Of a stretch of 64,000 nt of DNA, positions 49,628-58,529 are shown piece after piece. Position numbers and translations under genes: made by a program. Position 1 is the first letter of the stretch. Each line of letters starts with the position of its first letter. Location of the stretch: the NCBI GenBank assembly GCA_023420415.1, contig JAEZWF010000004.1:87438-151437 (forward strand). Reading direction: 5' to 3'. Under the pieces are notes generated by a model, which ran no database searches, was not told the DNA's origin, and saw only the letters and a program-made list of their open reading frames with translations. The DNA comes from Actinomycetes bacterium (GTDB lineage: Bacteria > Actinomycetota > Actinomycetes > Actinomycetales > Dermatophilaceae).

Positions 49628-50602
49628 TCAGCCCGAGAAGTGGTCCCAGCCTCGCGGTTGCTGGGGTTCGCCGTCGAGGGTGACGCCCGCGCCTTCCTCG
49701 ACGCGGCCGATCGGCCACCAGCCCCGTGGCGGCTCGCCCGGGAACGTCGCCAGCAGCGAGTGCTCCTCTCCCCCGGTCAGCACCTGGTCGAGTGCGTCGT
49801 CGCCGACCGCGCCGGCGATCGACCGGACATGCGGCTCCAGCCCCTCGCTCGTGAGCGCCAGCCGCACCCCGCTCGCCTCGGCGATCCGATGACCGTCGCG
49901 CAGCAGTCCGTCGCTGACGTCGATCATCGAGGTCGCTCCGGCGTCGGCCGCGTGGGCGCCTTCCGGGATGGGCGCGACAGGTCGCAGGTGGTGGGCGATG
50001 CATTCGGTGCGTATGCCGGGTGGCTGGCTCCCCGGGTCGGCTCCCCCCAGGAGCATGGCGAGTCCGGCCCCCGACCGGCCGAGCGTGCCGTAGACCGTGA
50101 CGACGTCGCCGGGCCGGGCACCGCCGCGTAGCACCGGGTTTCGTCCGTCCATGTCTCCCAACGCCGTCATCGACAGCACCAGCACTCCGGGCGGCGCCGA
50201 CGACAGGTCACCTCCCGCCACCGCGACCCCCTGCGGTCCGGAGAGACGCGCCGACTCCCCCAGCCCCCGCGCGAACTCCAGCACCCACTCCACCGGCACC
50301 TGCGGGTCGGCCATCAGGGACACCAGCACCGCCGTCGGGGTGGCGCCCATGGCGGCGACGTCGGCGAGGTTCTGGGTGAGCAGCTTGGTCGCGACGTCGG
50401 CGGGCGTCGACCACTCGTCGAGCCAGTCGAGCCCACGCACCATCGAGTCGGTCGTCACGACCGACGCCGGCCCCGTCGCGAGGACGGCGGCGTCGTCGCC
50501 GGGACCAACCGGCATACCCGGCCCGCCTTGAAGCAGGGGAAAGATCTCGGCGAGGAGGGCACCCTCGGAGACGTCCGCGAGGGTGCGGGGGTCTGTGACC
50601 AT
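49628..50602 (-). CDS. thiL: Thiamine-monophosphate kinase
   Basis: 324 aa. N-terminal VSEGALLAEIFPLL, then PVGPGDDAAVL and VVTTDSMVRGLDW, TKLLTQNLADVAAMGATPTAVLVS and IDVSDGLLRDGHRIA. Makes thiamine pyrophosphate. ATG at 50600-50602 follows GGAGG by 7 nt. Convergent with rpmB and divergent from the RAM-domain gene. Confidence 0.95.
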   Translation of the reverse strand: MVTDPRTLADVSEGALLAEIFPLLQGGPGMPVGPGDDAAVLATGPASVVTTDSMVRGLDWLDEWSTPADVATKLLTQNLADVAAMGATPTAVLVSLMADPQVPVEWVLEFARGLGESARLSGPQGVAVAGGDLSSAPPGVLVLSMTALGDMDGRNPVLRGGARPGDVVTVYGTLGRSGAGLAMLLGGADPGSQPPGIRTECIAHHLRPVAPIPEGAHAADAGATSMIDVSDGLLRDGHRIAEASGVRLALTSEGLEPHVRSIAGAVGDDALDQVLTGGEEHSLLATFPGEPPRGWWPIGRVEEGAGVTLDGEPQQPRGWDHFSG

Positions 50603-50654
50603 GACTTGACCTCCTCGTGACTGGACCGGGGAGACGGGCGGGACACGGGCACGG

Positions 50655-50660
50655 TAGCGT
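50655..50660 (+). promoter_or_regulatory. -10 box for the RAM-domain gene
   Basis: TAGCGT precedes the likely transcription start near 50667. A GTG at 50666 is in frame and would add 19 residues, but the family start fits 50723, which has GAGG upstream; the message then has a leader of about 56 nt. Confidence 0.4.
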
Positions 50661-50722
50661 CTGGCGTGGCCGCGGTGAGTGCCGCGGTCGGTTCCCGGGT
50701 TCTTCGGAAGTTGAGGTGTCAC

Positions 50723-50959
50723 GTGGTGGTCCAGGCCTACATCCTGATCCAGACCGAAGTCGGCAAGGCGGCGACCGTTGCCGAGACCATCGCCGGGATT
50801 GCTGGTGTGGTCCTGGCCGAGGACGTCACCGGGCCCTACGACGTGATCGCCCGCGTCGAGGCCAACACCGTCGACGAGCTGGGCAAGCTTGTCATCGCCA
50901 AGATCCAGGACGTGCAGGGCATCACCCGGACGCTCACCTGCACCGTCGTCCACGTCTGA
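50723..50959 (+). CDS. Single RAM-domain Lrp/AsnC-type ligand-binding protein
   Basis: 78 aa. Only the C-terminal (RAM) half of an Lrp regulator: VVQAYILIQTEVGKAATVAE, GVVLAEDVTGPYDVIARVEA and GITRTLTCTVVHV. No helix-turn-helix, so it probably binds amino acids and modulates a partner. GTG at 50723 with GAGG 6-7 nt upstream. Confidence 0.9.
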   Translation: MVVQAYILIQTEVGKAATVAETIAGIAGVVLAEDVTGPYDVIARVEANTVDELGKLVIAKIQDVQGITRTLTCTVVHV

Positions 50960-50963
50960 GGAC

Positions 50964-51434
50964 GTGCGCGCCGTCAGTCGGCGCGACCTCGTCGCCAGCG
51001 TCGCCGGCCTCCTCTTGATGGGGACGGCCGGCGTCGTCTTGTATGCCGCGTGGTCCGACCGGGGGGTCGAGGTCGCCGTGCCGTCGTATGCCGGGTCGGG
51101 GTGTTCTTCGGTCGCGTGGCCGTCGGCGGTGGCTGGGGAGAAGTCGGTGGCGACCGACCCGCGGTCGGCGCGGACGGCGGCGTGGGGGGACCCGGCGGTG
51201 ATCGCCTCGTGTGGGTGGCCTGCATTGGGGCCCACGACGTCGGAATGTCTCGACGTCGACGGGGTCTACTGGGTGGCGGAACGGCTGAGCGACGGGGCGA
51301 AGTTCACGACGTACGGGCGGGATCCGGCGATCGTGGTGCTGGTGCCGAAGGCGTATGCACCGGAACCGTTGCTGTTGCCCGCGTTCGCCAATGCCGCCAA
51401 GGCGTTACCCGACACCGGCCGCCGCTGCTCTTAG
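50964..51434 (+). CDS. DUF3515-type membrane-anchored protein
   Basis: 156 aa. N-terminal membrane helix (LVASVAGLLLMGTAGVVLYAA), then a small extracytoplasmic domain with four Cys that could form disulfides and a PSYAGSGCSSVAWPSAV start. This gene commonly follows the RAM-domain gene beside thiL in actinobacteria (family knowledge). GTG at 50964, 4 nt after the upstream stop. Confidence 0.75.
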   Translation: MRAVSRRDLVASVAGLLLMGTAGVVLYAAWSDRGVEVAVPSYAGSGCSSVAWPSAVAGEKSVATDPRSARTAAWGDPAVIASCGWPALGPTTSECLDVDGVYWVAERLSDGAKFTTYGRDPAIVVLVPKAYAPEPLLLPAFANAAKALPDTGRRCS

Positions 51435-51447
51435 GCAGTCTTCGATG

Positions 51448-51930
51448 CTACTTCCTCTTCGCGGCTCCGTGCTTGGTCGCCGCCGGCAGAGAGGCCGCCC
51501 GACTGCGTGGCGTGGCCCTCGCCGTGACTCTTTGCTGCGGGCCGCCACTGCTCTTGGCAAGTTGGGAGACCCGTTGTGGGCTCACCCCGAGGACCACTGC
51601 GATCTCGCGACCCTTGAATCCAGCGGCGGCGAGTTCCTGCACGGCCTCGCGGGACATGGCCCCCGCCTCGCGCTGCAGCGCCTCGAGGTCACGGATCCCT
51701 TGCTTTGCCTTCGACACCTTCGCTTGGAGTGCCTTGGGCAGCTCGGGGACGACGGTCAGGTCGAAGGAGTCTTCGGCCACGCCCAGGACGAAGGCAATCG
51801 CCTCCCGCGCGTGCTCGTCCGCCTGTCCGAGCGTGCGGACCTGGGACACGGCGCCGGGCGCATCAGGCGAGGTGAGCAACCACCAACCCTCGCGCTTGAG
51901 CGCGTCGACGCGGTACGTCGGTCGGCTCAT
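51448..51930 (-). CDS. hicB: HicB-type antitoxin with C-terminal helix-turn-helix
   Basis: 160 aa. The N-terminal partial RNase-H-like HicB fold reads YRVDALKREGWWLLTSPD to EHAREAIAFVLG. A C-terminal helix-turn-helix (GFKGREIAVVLGVSPQRVSQLAK) would bind the operator, and a basic tail follows. ATG at 51928-51930 overlaps the toxin stop (ATGA). Toxin-before-antitoxin order matches hicAB loci. Confidence 0.82.
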   Translation of the reverse strand: MSRPTYRVDALKREGWWLLTSPDAPGAVSQVRTLGQADEHAREAIAFVLGVAEDSFDLTVVPELPKALQAKVSKAKQGIRDLEALQREAGAMSREAVQELAAAGFKGREIAVVLGVSPQRVSQLAKSSGGPQQRVTARATPRSRAASLPAATKHGAAKRK

Positions 51931-52142
51931 GACCGCCACCATCCTTTCCCCAACTCGGACTCCAGCTGTTTGAAGATCGTCTCTGCGAAGACGTCCGGCA
52001 TGTCCGACGACGACCTGCTGATAGTGGTGCTGGTGCCTCCAACCCGAATGCCGGTGTGCCGCGTCAGCTCGTACTGCTTGAATTCAAGGCTGGCGGCCTT
52101 GGCCGCCTTCTTGATTTTCTTGATGACATCGCCGCGCTTCAC
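51927..52142 (-). CDS. hicA: HicA-type mRNA interferase toxin
   Basis: 71 aa. MKRGDVIKKIKKAAKAASLE, then the double-stranded-RNA-binding-like core with candidate catalytic His29 (LTRHTGI) and TISRSSSDMPDVFAETIFKQLE. Slightly divergent from canonical HicA around the GSHH loop. GTG at 52140-52142 has TAGACT 6 nt upstream. An imperfect GTCTAG...CTAGAC dyad between 52150 and 52190 may be the operator. Confidence 0.82.
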   Translation of the reverse strand: MKRGDVIKKIKKAAKAASLEFKQYELTRHTGIRVGGTSTTISRSSSDMPDVFAETIFKQLESELGKGWWRS

Positions 52143-52148
52143 AGTGTA

Positions 52149-52154
52149 AGTCTA
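52149..52154 (-). promoter_or_regulatory. -10 box of a leaderless hicAB transcript
   Basis: TAGACT on the minus strand, 6 nt before the hicA GTG. Confidence 0.5.
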
Positions 52155-52236
52155 GCCCCCATGGATGACAATGCTCTAGGGCTACTAGACGCGGCGCCAG
52201 CGATGAGTTTGGCTCGCGCGCCCCGTCTACTCCCGC

Positions 52237-52605
52237 ATGACTCAATACCTGCTGTCCGTTCCGCACGACTCCAACGAAGAGCCGACCATGGAGACCATGG
52301 ACCCGGCCGACCTGGAAGCGGCCCTCGCCGCCACGGGCGCCATCATCGAAGAGCTCCAGGCCACCGGCGCCTTCGTCTTCGCTGGCGGTCTCATGCCGCC
52401 GTCGAGCGCGATCACCGTCGAGAACACGGGTGACTCGCTGAGCAACACCCCAGGGCCGTTCGTCGAAGCGCCTGAATACCTCGGCGGCTTCTGGGTGATC
52501 GACGTCGCCGACGAGGCGACCGCTCTCGAGTGGGCTGCCAGGGCATCCAAGGCCCTCGGTGGCCGCATCGAGGTCCGCGCCTTCCAGGAGCAGCCCACCG
52601 AATAG
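52237..52605 (+). CDS. YCII-related domain protein
   Basis: 122 aa. MTQYLLSVPHD, FVFAGGLMPPSSAITV, then PFVEAPEYLGGFWVIDVADEATALEWAARA with the terminal GGRIEVRAF is the DGPF/YCII ferredoxin-like fold often found next to ECF sigma factors. None adjoins it here. Function unknown. Confidence 0.85.
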   Translation: MTQYLLSVPHDSNEEPTMETMDPADLEAALAATGAIIEELQATGAFVFAGGLMPPSSAITVENTGDSLSNTPGPFVEAPEYLGGFWVIDVADEATALEWAARASKALGGRIEVRAFQEQPTE

Positions 52606-52648
52606 CCGGCCTTCCCTCAAACGCCCGTGACACGACCCAGCTCGCCTT

Positions 52649-52654
52649 TACCTT
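52649..52654 (+). promoter_or_regulatory. -10 box of a leaderless NERD-gene transcript
   Basis: TACCTT ends 6 nt before the ATG at 52661. Confidence 0.5.
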
Positions 52655-52660
52655 GACTGC

Positions 52661-53569
52661 ATGAGTGCGGGTTCCGACGACAAACGCATGCGCCTCAGGT
52701 ATGCCGGGTCGTGTCGAGTCTGCGGCGCTGCCTTGGCGGCCCGGGAGGAAGCGATCTACGAGCGGTCCACCAAGGCCGTTCGGTGTGTGAGCCACGTTCT
52801 CGACGATTGCCACGACCGCGAGCCGGAGGACAGTTCGGGCGGCCCCCTCCTCCTGGCGGAGGGCGACCAGCCAGCCGATGGCCGAGTCCAAGACCCTGGC
52901 AATCCGCCAGCAGCCGCGGCTGTGGAGGCTGGAGTGGCGGGCGCCTCCGCACGCCGGGAGTTCGAGCGTCGCAGGGCCAAGCGTGAGGAGCGCATCCGTT
53001 CCAACCACCCGAAGCTCGGCGGCCTCATCCTCGCTCTGAGTGACGATCCCCAGTCGACGTCCGCGTGGAACACCGGCGCCATCGGCGAGGAACGCCTCGG
53101 CAGGGGTCTCGACGCGCTGGCGTCCGACTCGGTACGTCTCCTTCACGACCGCCGGATCCCCAGGTCGAGGGCGAACATTGACCACATCGCCGTGACGGCG
53201 AGCGGCGTCTACGTCATCGACGCCAAGAAGTACCGAGGCCGCCCGCAGCTCAAGGTCGAGGGCGGCATACTGCGACCCCGCGTCGAACGACTCCTCGTGG
53301 CGTCACGCGACTGCACCAAGCTCGTCGATGGAGTTCTCAAACAGGTCGAGGTCGTCCGCGGGATCGTTGGCGACGTTGTCCCCGTTCACGGCGTCCTCTG
53401 CTTCATCGGGGCCGACTGGCCACTCATCGGCGGCTCGTTCACGACGCGTGACGTGCAAGTTCTTTGGCCGAAGAAGCTGTACCCGAAACTGCAGGAGATC
53501 GGCGGCCTCTCAGAGTCCGACGTGGCTATGACCCACCGACGTCTCGCGGCACACCTTCTGCCAGCCTGA
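52661..53569 (+). CDS. NERD-domain protein, putative nuclease
   Basis: 302 aa. Residues 1-60 carry a CRVCGAAL...CVSH...DDCH pattern that may bind zinc. A basic helix (ARREFERRRAKREERIR) leads to the NERD core: TGAIGEERLGRGLDAL, then NIDHIAVTASGVYVIDAKKYRG with the D...DAK acids of PD-(D/E)xK folds, and LVDGVLKQVEVVRGIVG. NERD proteins are predicted DNA-processing enzymes. Next to a toxin-antitoxin locus. Substrate unknown. Confidence 0.85.
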   Translation: MSAGSDDKRMRLRYAGSCRVCGAALAAREEAIYERSTKAVRCVSHVLDDCHDREPEDSSGGPLLLAEGDQPADGRVQDPGNPPAAAAVEAGVAGASARREFERRRAKREERIRSNHPKLGGLILALSDDPQSTSAWNTGAIGEERLGRGLDALASDSVRLLHDRRIPRSRANIDHIAVTASGVYVIDAKKYRGRPQLKVEGGILRPRVERLLVASRDCTKLVDGVLKQVEVVRGIVGDVVPVHGVLCFIGADWPLIGGSFTTRDVQVLWPKKLYPKLQEIGGLSESDVAMTHRRLAAHLLPA

Positions 53570-53681
53570 CCCGCCAGATGGCGGGCGGCGCCTGGCACAT
53601 CTGCCGCGAACGGCGGTTCACCCGAGCACGCATGAACCCGCACAGTGGAGGGCACCAACGGACCTGCCCGAAGGAGTGCAG

Positions 53682-54656
53682 ATGACGACCACCGCCACAC
53701 CCCGTCCCCCTTTCGACCCCGAACTCGACGCGCTGCTCAGCCTCGTCGGCGACCAGCTGCCGACCCTCACCGCAGACACAATCGCCGAGTTCCGCGAGGC
53801 AGCACTGCCGGTTGAGGCGCTCGTCATCACCGACGACAAGCTCGAGGCTGCCGGCGTCACCCGTCGCGACCTGACGATCCCCGGCTACGAGGGCGCCGAC
53901 ATCGAGGTCTCCGTGTTCGCCCGCGCCGACCACACCGGCGCTGGGCCGGGCATCTACCACGTCCACGGTGGCGGCATGATCACCGGCGACCGCTTCCTCG
54001 GCCCGGCCGCCATGCTGCCGTGGATCGCCGACCACGACGCCGTCCTCGTCACCGTCGAGTACCGACTCGCCCCTGAGTTCCCCGACCCCTACCCGGTCGA
54101 GGACTCCTACGCCGGTCTGGTCTGGACGGCCGAGCACGCCGACGAGCTCGGCGTCGACCCCGCTCGCCTCATCATCGCGGGCGCGAGCGCTGGCGGCGGT
54201 CTCGCCGCCGGGACCGCGCTACTGGCTCGCGACCGCAAGGGTCCGGCGTTGGCCGGCCAGCTGCTGATCTGTCCCATGCTCGACGACCGCGACGAGAGCG
54301 CGTCGACCCAGCAGTACGACACGGGCACCTGGACCAGGGAGTTCAACCGGGTCGGCTGGGACGCCCTGCTCGGCGACCGCCGCGGCACCGACGAGGTGTC
54401 GATCTATGCCGCCCCGGCACGTGCCACCGACCTCGCAGGTCTCCCGCCGGCATACATCGACTGCGGTTCGGCAGAGGTGTTCCGCGACGAGGACGTCGCC
54501 TATGCGACCGCGCTCTGGCAGGCGGGCGTGCAGGCCGAGCTGCACGTGTGGGCGGGCGGCTTCCACGGGTTCGACATGCTGGCGCCGCACACCGCCGTCG
54601 CGCAGGCGTCGATCGCCGCGCGCGACAACTGGGCCGCTCGCATGCTGGGTTCGTGA
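53682..54656 (+). CDS. Alpha/beta-hydrolase of the hormone-sensitive lipase family
   Basis: 324 aa. HGGG oxyanion motif in YHVHGGGMITGDRF, then VEYRLAPEFPDPYPVEDSYAG, the nucleophile GASAGGGLA, the acid region YIDCGSAEVFRDEDVAYA and the catalytic His in GGFHGFDML. An esterase on short acyl chains is likely. ATG at 53682 has AAGGAG just upstream. It shares its strand with the regulator that follows. Confidence 0.93.
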   Translation: MTTTATPRPPFDPELDALLSLVGDQLPTLTADTIAEFREAALPVEALVITDDKLEAAGVTRRDLTIPGYEGADIEVSVFARADHTGAGPGIYHVHGGGMITGDRFLGPAAMLPWIADHDAVLVTVEYRLAPEFPDPYPVEDSYAGLVWTAEHADELGVDPARLIIAGASAGGGLAAGTALLARDRKGPALAGQLLICPMLDDRDESASTQQYDTGTWTREFNRVGWDALLGDRRGTDEVSIYAAPARATDLAGLPPAYIDCGSAEVFRDEDVAYATALWQAGVQAELHVWAGGFHGFDMLAPHTAVAQASIAARDNWAARMLGS

Positions 54657-54746
54657 CTGGGTTCGTGACCAGGTGACGCCGCGCCGACGGCGCGGTGACG
54701 CGGCCTCCCGCTGGCTAGGCTTGGCGCGACACAGCTGGGAGCAGGC

Positions 54747-55730
54747 ATGCAGGAACTCGTCGGACGGCTCACCGCCCTCGACCCCGAGGCGAGCGAGACG
54801 CTGAAGGTCGTCGCGTACTTCGACGCGCTCGTGGCGTCGGGCGTCGGTCTCGACGGGTTGCTGCGGGCGGCCGCCGCCTTGTCCGGCACGACTGCGGGTG
54901 CGCAGCGCGGGAGCCGGGTGATCCGGTTCGACGCGAACGGCCGCCGCCTCGGCGCAACCGACGACGTCGTGCCCTCCCCCGAGCGCAGTGCTGGCGAGGT
55001 GCGTGTCTGGCTCGAACGCGACGGGGCGCTCCACGCCAACGACGAGATGGTCGTGGAGCGCCTCGCCCTTGCCGCCGAGCTGCTCGAGACGCGCCGCGGC
55101 CAGGACGGCGGCCTCGACGTAGCACTCGACCAGCAGCGCACTGTCGATGAGCGCAGCGCCGCCCTCTCCCGGCTGCGGATCGCCTCGCACGACCGGATCC
55201 GCCTCATCGCGACCGACGTCGCTGAGCCCGCCCCCGGTGCGACGTCCACGGTCCTGCCGACGAAGTACGGACTTCTCCGCGCGACGGTTGACCTGTCAGG
55301 TGACCTTCACGCGAAAACCCGTGTCGGCAAAGGCATTTGGGCGCGCGCTGACCATGCGCCAGACTCCTGGGATGCCGCCACCATCGCCTTTCGGCTCACC
55401 AGCGACGAAGACCCCGTCGTCGATGCGACCGACCTCGGCGCCATGCTGCTCCTCGCCCAAGCTCACGACCCCGACCACCCGCACGACGACGTCACCCGCC
55501 TCGCAGCCTGCGACGCGACGCAGTCGACCGTGCTGCGCGCGCTGGTCGAGTCCGAGAGCATCCGCTCCGCGGCCGCCAAGCTGGGCATGCACCACTCGAG
55601 CGTCCAGGCCAGGCACGAGTCCCTCACCCGTCAGCTCGGCTACGACCCCCGCACCCCCGCGGGGCGCGCACGCTACGTCGCCGCGGCCATGCTGCTGCGG
55701 CTCTCGGGCGACGCGGCGTCCGCGACCTGA
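54747..55730 (+). CDS. PucR-type helix-turn-helix regulator
   Basis: 327 aa. Residues about 20-150 look like a GAF-type sensory region (LKVVAYFDALVASGVGLDGLLRAAAAL). The C-terminal PucR-type helix-turn-helix is LVESESIRSAAAKLGMHHSSVQARHESLTRQLGY, followed by GRARYVAAAMLLRL. ATG at 54747 follows GGGAG. A target may be the esterase 90 bp upstream; inferred from adjacency. Confidence 0.78.
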   Translation: MQELVGRLTALDPEASETLKVVAYFDALVASGVGLDGLLRAAAALSGTTAGAQRGSRVIRFDANGRRLGATDDVVPSPERSAGEVRVWLERDGALHANDEMVVERLALAAELLETRRGQDGGLDVALDQQRTVDERSAALSRLRIASHDRIRLIATDVAEPAPGATSTVLPTKYGLLRATVDLSGDLHAKTRVGKGIWARADHAPDSWDAATIAFRLTSDEDPVVDATDLGAMLLLAQAHDPDHPHDDVTRLAACDATQSTVLRALVESESIRSAAAKLGMHHSSVQARHESLTRQLGYDPRTPAGRARYVAAAMLLRLSGDAASAT

Positions 55731-55831
55731 CCACGCGGCATACCTGGCCTGCGTGGGACGGCCAGAGTAGGCCGGGCGTGTGCAGATCAATCGGCGGCGC
55801 ATTCACGACGCGTCACGCGGCGAAGGCAGCA

Positions 55832-56269
55832 CTACCCACGATGGATGCGTCGCCAGAGGCGACGCCACAGCGGCACGCCTTCAACCTCAGGCCGCACTCT
55901 CTCCCGGTACTCGCCGTAGGCGTCGTCATACTCGGTCTCGGTGAGCGATATCTCCACGTTCGGCCGGTCGAGCTCCTGCAGGTGCGGAAGGAGCGAGCCC
56001 CAGTTGAACATCCCGCCGGTCCAGTGCTTTCGCATCGCGCGGCCTTCTGGCGTGGTGCGGTACAGCCCGTGCACTTCCTCCACCAGGCCGGCCGCGATGA
56101 GTGCGCCCAGCCCGCGCGCCAATGCATCCCGCGACGGAATGTCATGGTTCAACGCGTCGGCGCTGCCGATCACGCGCGACAGCGTAGATCCGCGCTTGGT
56201 GTTGGGTGTCGCCGCGAGGATCCACGCATCCGATGAGGTCCACGTCGACAGTGCGTCCCCGTCACTCAC
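55832..56269 (-). CDS. Hypothetical protein with a winged-helix-like fold
   Basis: 145 aa. SSDAWILAATPN, ALARGLGALIAAGLVEEVHGLYRTTPEGRAM has the spacing of a winged helix, then a Trp-rich basic end WRRLWRRIHRG. No family assigned. GTG at 56267-56269 has TAACCT 6 nt upstream and no ribosome-binding site. Confidence 0.65.
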   Translation of the reverse strand: MSDGDALSTWTSSDAWILAATPNTKRGSTLSRVIGSADALNHDIPSRDALARGLGALIAAGLVEEVHGLYRTTPEGRAMRKHWTGGMFNWGSLLPHLQELDRPNVEISLTETEYDDAYGEYRERVRPEVEGVPLWRRLWRRIHRG

Positions 56270-56275
56270 GGGACG

Positions 56276-56281
56276 AGGTTA
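56276..56281 (-). promoter_or_regulatory. -10 box of a leaderless transcript (55832 gene)
   Basis: TAACCT on the minus strand, 6 nt before the GTG at 56267-56269. Confidence 0.5.
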
Positions 56282-56410
56282 GCCGCACCAGGCCGAGTAT
56301 GCCGCCGCGTCACCGCGGGCGCCCAACCCGACTTCCATACACCGCACCAACGCAGTCGCGCCGGTGCCGAAGCACCGGGCGCGACTCCTTGCGCGATCAA
56401 GCCAAGCGGA

Positions 56411-57451
56411 TCAAGCCAGCGTCGAGGCGTCGATCACGAAGCGGTACCGCACGTCCGACGCGAGCACCCGCTCGTAAGCCTCGTTCACCTTGTCGGCCGA
56501 GATGACTTCGATCTCGGCGCCGATCCCGTGCTCGGCGCAGAAGTCGAGCATCTCCTGCGTCAGCGCGATGCCGCCGATCATCGACCCAGCAAACGACTTC
56601 CCGCCGCCGATGAGCGAGAAAACGTTGAGGCTCAACGGCTCCGGCGGCGCACCGACGTTGACGAGGGTGCCACCGGCGGCGAGCAGCCCGAGGTAGGCGT
56701 CGATGTCGATCGGCGCGCTCACCGTGTTGACGATGAGGTCGAACTGACCCGCCAGCTCCTCGAACGTCGCCGGGTCCGACGTCGCGTAGTAGTGGTCGGC
56801 GCCGAGCCGCAGCCCGTCCTCCTGCTTCTTGAGCGACTGCGACAGCACGGTGACCTCTGCGCCGAGCGCGTGGGCGAGCTTGACGCCCATGTGGCCGAGC
56901 CCGCCGAGACCGACGATGGCGACCTTCTTGCCGGGGCCGGCGCCCCAGTTCTTCAGCGGCGCGTACGTCGTGATCCCCGCGCACAGCAAGGGCGCCGCGG
57001 CGGCCGGGTCGATGCCCTCCGGGACGCGCAGGACGAAGTCGGCGTCGACGACGACGTGCGTCGAGTACCCGCCCTGGGTCGTCGTCCCGTCACGGTCCGT
57101 CCCGGCATACGTGCCGACCATGCCCTTGAGGCAGTACTGCTCGTCGCCCTTCAGACAGTTGGCGCACTCGCCGCACGAGTTAACCATGCACCCGACACCG
57201 ACTCGGTCGCCGACCTTGTGGCTGCTCACGTCGCTGCCGACCTCGACGACCTTGCCGACGATCTCGTGGCCGGGCACGACGGGGAACGGCTGCGGCCCCC
57301 AGTCACCGTTCACGGTGTGGATGTCGGAGTGGCAGATGCCTGCCCACTCGATCTGGATGAGCACGTCGTTCGGGCCGACCTCGCGGCGCTCGATGACGAT
57401 GGGAGCCAGCGGCTCGCCGGCCGCGGGTGCTGCATAAGCGTTGACCTGCAT
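56411..57451 (-). CDS. Zinc-dependent alcohol dehydrogenase, cinnamyl-alcohol/YahK type
   Basis: 346 aa. Catalytic zinc ligands Cys40 (GICHSDIHTVNGDWG), His62 and Glu63 (VPGHEIVG). Structural zinc Cys 93, 96, 99 and 107. Cofactor-binding VGLGGLGHMGVKLAHALGAEV. YahK/AdhA relatives reduce short aldehydes with NADPH. ATG at 57449-57451 has AGGAGG 9 nt upstream. It lies downstream of a cupin gene and a MerR regulator, as in aldehyde-responsive loci. Confidence 0.93.
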   Translation of the reverse strand: MQVNAYAAPAAGEPLAPIVIERREVGPNDVLIQIEWAGICHSDIHTVNGDWGPQPFPVVPGHEIVGKVVEVGSDVSSHKVGDRVGVGCMVNSCGECANCLKGDEQYCLKGMVGTYAGTDRDGTTTQGGYSTHVVVDADFVLRVPEGIDPAAAAPLLCAGITTYAPLKNWGAGPGKKVAIVGLGGLGHMGVKLAHALGAEVTVLSQSLKKQEDGLRLGADHYYATSDPATFEELAGQFDLIVNTVSAPIDIDAYLGLLAAGGTLVNVGAPPEPLSLNVFSLIGGGKSFAGSMIGGIALTQEMLDFCAEHGIGAEIEVISADKVNEAYERVLASDVRYRFVIDASTLA

Positions 57452-57496
57452 GGGATTTCGCCTCCTGTTGGGGTTCTTGGTTGGTTGGCTAGTGGG

Positions 57497-57892
57497 TCAG
57501 GCGGTGTACTCGTCGTCGGTCACGTGGTCGAGCCACGTCACGACCTGGCCGGTCTCGTCGGCCTCCTGCATGGCGACGTGCGCCATGAACCGGTCAGGCG
57601 TCGCACCGTGCCAGTGCTCCTCCCCCGGCTTGATGTAGACGACGTCGCCAGGGCGGATCTCCTGCACCTCACCACCGCGGCGCGCGACGAGGCCGATGCC
57701 GTCGGTGACATAGAGCGTCTGGCCCTTGGGGTGGCTGTGCCACGCCGTCCGCGCGCCGGGCGTGAACCGCACGTGCGCGGCGCCGATCACCGTCTGCTCG
57801 TCGGGGTTGCGGATGCTGTCGATGAAGACCGTGCCGGTGAACCAGTCCGCCGGTCCCGGCGCGGACTGACCGCCGCTGCGGGTGAGTTTCAT
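57497..57892 (-). CDS. Small cupin-domain protein
   Basis: 131 aa. Cupin motif 1 is HSHPKGQTLYVTDG, motif 2 is GDVVYIKPGEEHWHG. The metal-binding His/His/His pattern is intact. Resembles the carboxymuconolactone/quercetinase-like cupins that accompany alcohol dehydrogenase genes. ATG at 57890-57892 with AAGGAGG upstream. 45 bp separate it from the dehydrogenase. Confidence 0.88.
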   Translation of the reverse strand: MKLTRSGGQSAPGPADWFTGTVFIDSIRNPDEQTVIGAAHVRFTPGARTAWHSHPKGQTLYVTDGIGLVARRGGEVQEIRPGDVVYIKPGEEHWHGATPDRFMAHVAMQEADETGQVVTWLDHVTDDEYTA

Positions 57893-58055
57893 GGTGCGCC
57901 TCCTTCGTGAGGTGGGTTTCAAGACACATGGGTATGCCGCGTGCCTGGCTTGGTCTGTCGGGCGCCGGTTCGGCGCGCGGCTGGGGTTTGGTGTCGTTGG
58001 GGCGCTCGGTGTCGCGGGTCGTCTCGACGGCGTGGTTCGGGTGGGGCCCCGTCGC

Positions 58056-58517
58056 CTACGCCTTGCCGATCTTCTTCATCTCGTCGGCGAGCTCGAGCGC
58101 GCTGGCTCCGATCAGCTCGGCACGCTCGTCGTCGCCGGCCTCGACGGCGTGCCAGTAGTCGATCTTGAGCGCGACGTACCGCCGCCGCAGCGCGATCTGC
58201 TTGGCCTCCTTGGCCAGGCGTTCCTTCTGCGCCGCGAGCAGCTCGATCTGGTCCTGCGCGGCGGAGCACCCGAGCGGCACGTTCGCGACGTACTTGCGCA
58301 TGTCGCTCACGGACATCCCCGTCGCGGCCAGGCAGGCCACCGACATCAGCCGGTCGATGTCGTCCTCGCCGTAGACGCGGTGCCCGCTGCTCGCACCGCG
58401 CTCGATCGGGGCAATCACCCCGATCGACTCGTAGTACCGCAGCGTGCTGGCCGGCAGCCCCGTCAGGGCCGCCGTCTCCTTGATCGTGTACTCCCGCGAG
58501 GTCGTGTTCGCGCTCAT
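58056..58517 (-). CDS. MerR-family regulator, NmlR/AdhR type
   Basis: 153 aa. The winged helix YTIKETAALTGLPASTLRYYESIGVI is followed by RVYGEDDIDRLMSVACLAATGMSVSDMRKYV and a coiled coil. Cys62 in ACLAATGMS aligns by pattern with the Cys that senses aldehydes or thiols in AdhR/NmlR proteins; Cys84 is a second candidate. ATG at 58515-58517. A perfect dyad inside its own promoter spacer supports autoregulation and control of the cupin-dehydrogenase genes downstream. Confidence 0.9.
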   Translation of the reverse strand: MSANTTSREYTIKETAALTGLPASTLRYYESIGVIAPIERGASSGHRVYGEDDIDRLMSVACLAATGMSVSDMRKYVANVPLGCSAAQDQIELLAAQKERLAKEAKQIALRRRYVALKIDYWHAVEAGDDERAELIGASALELADEMKKIGKA

Positions 58518-58529
58518 GTCCAACAACGC

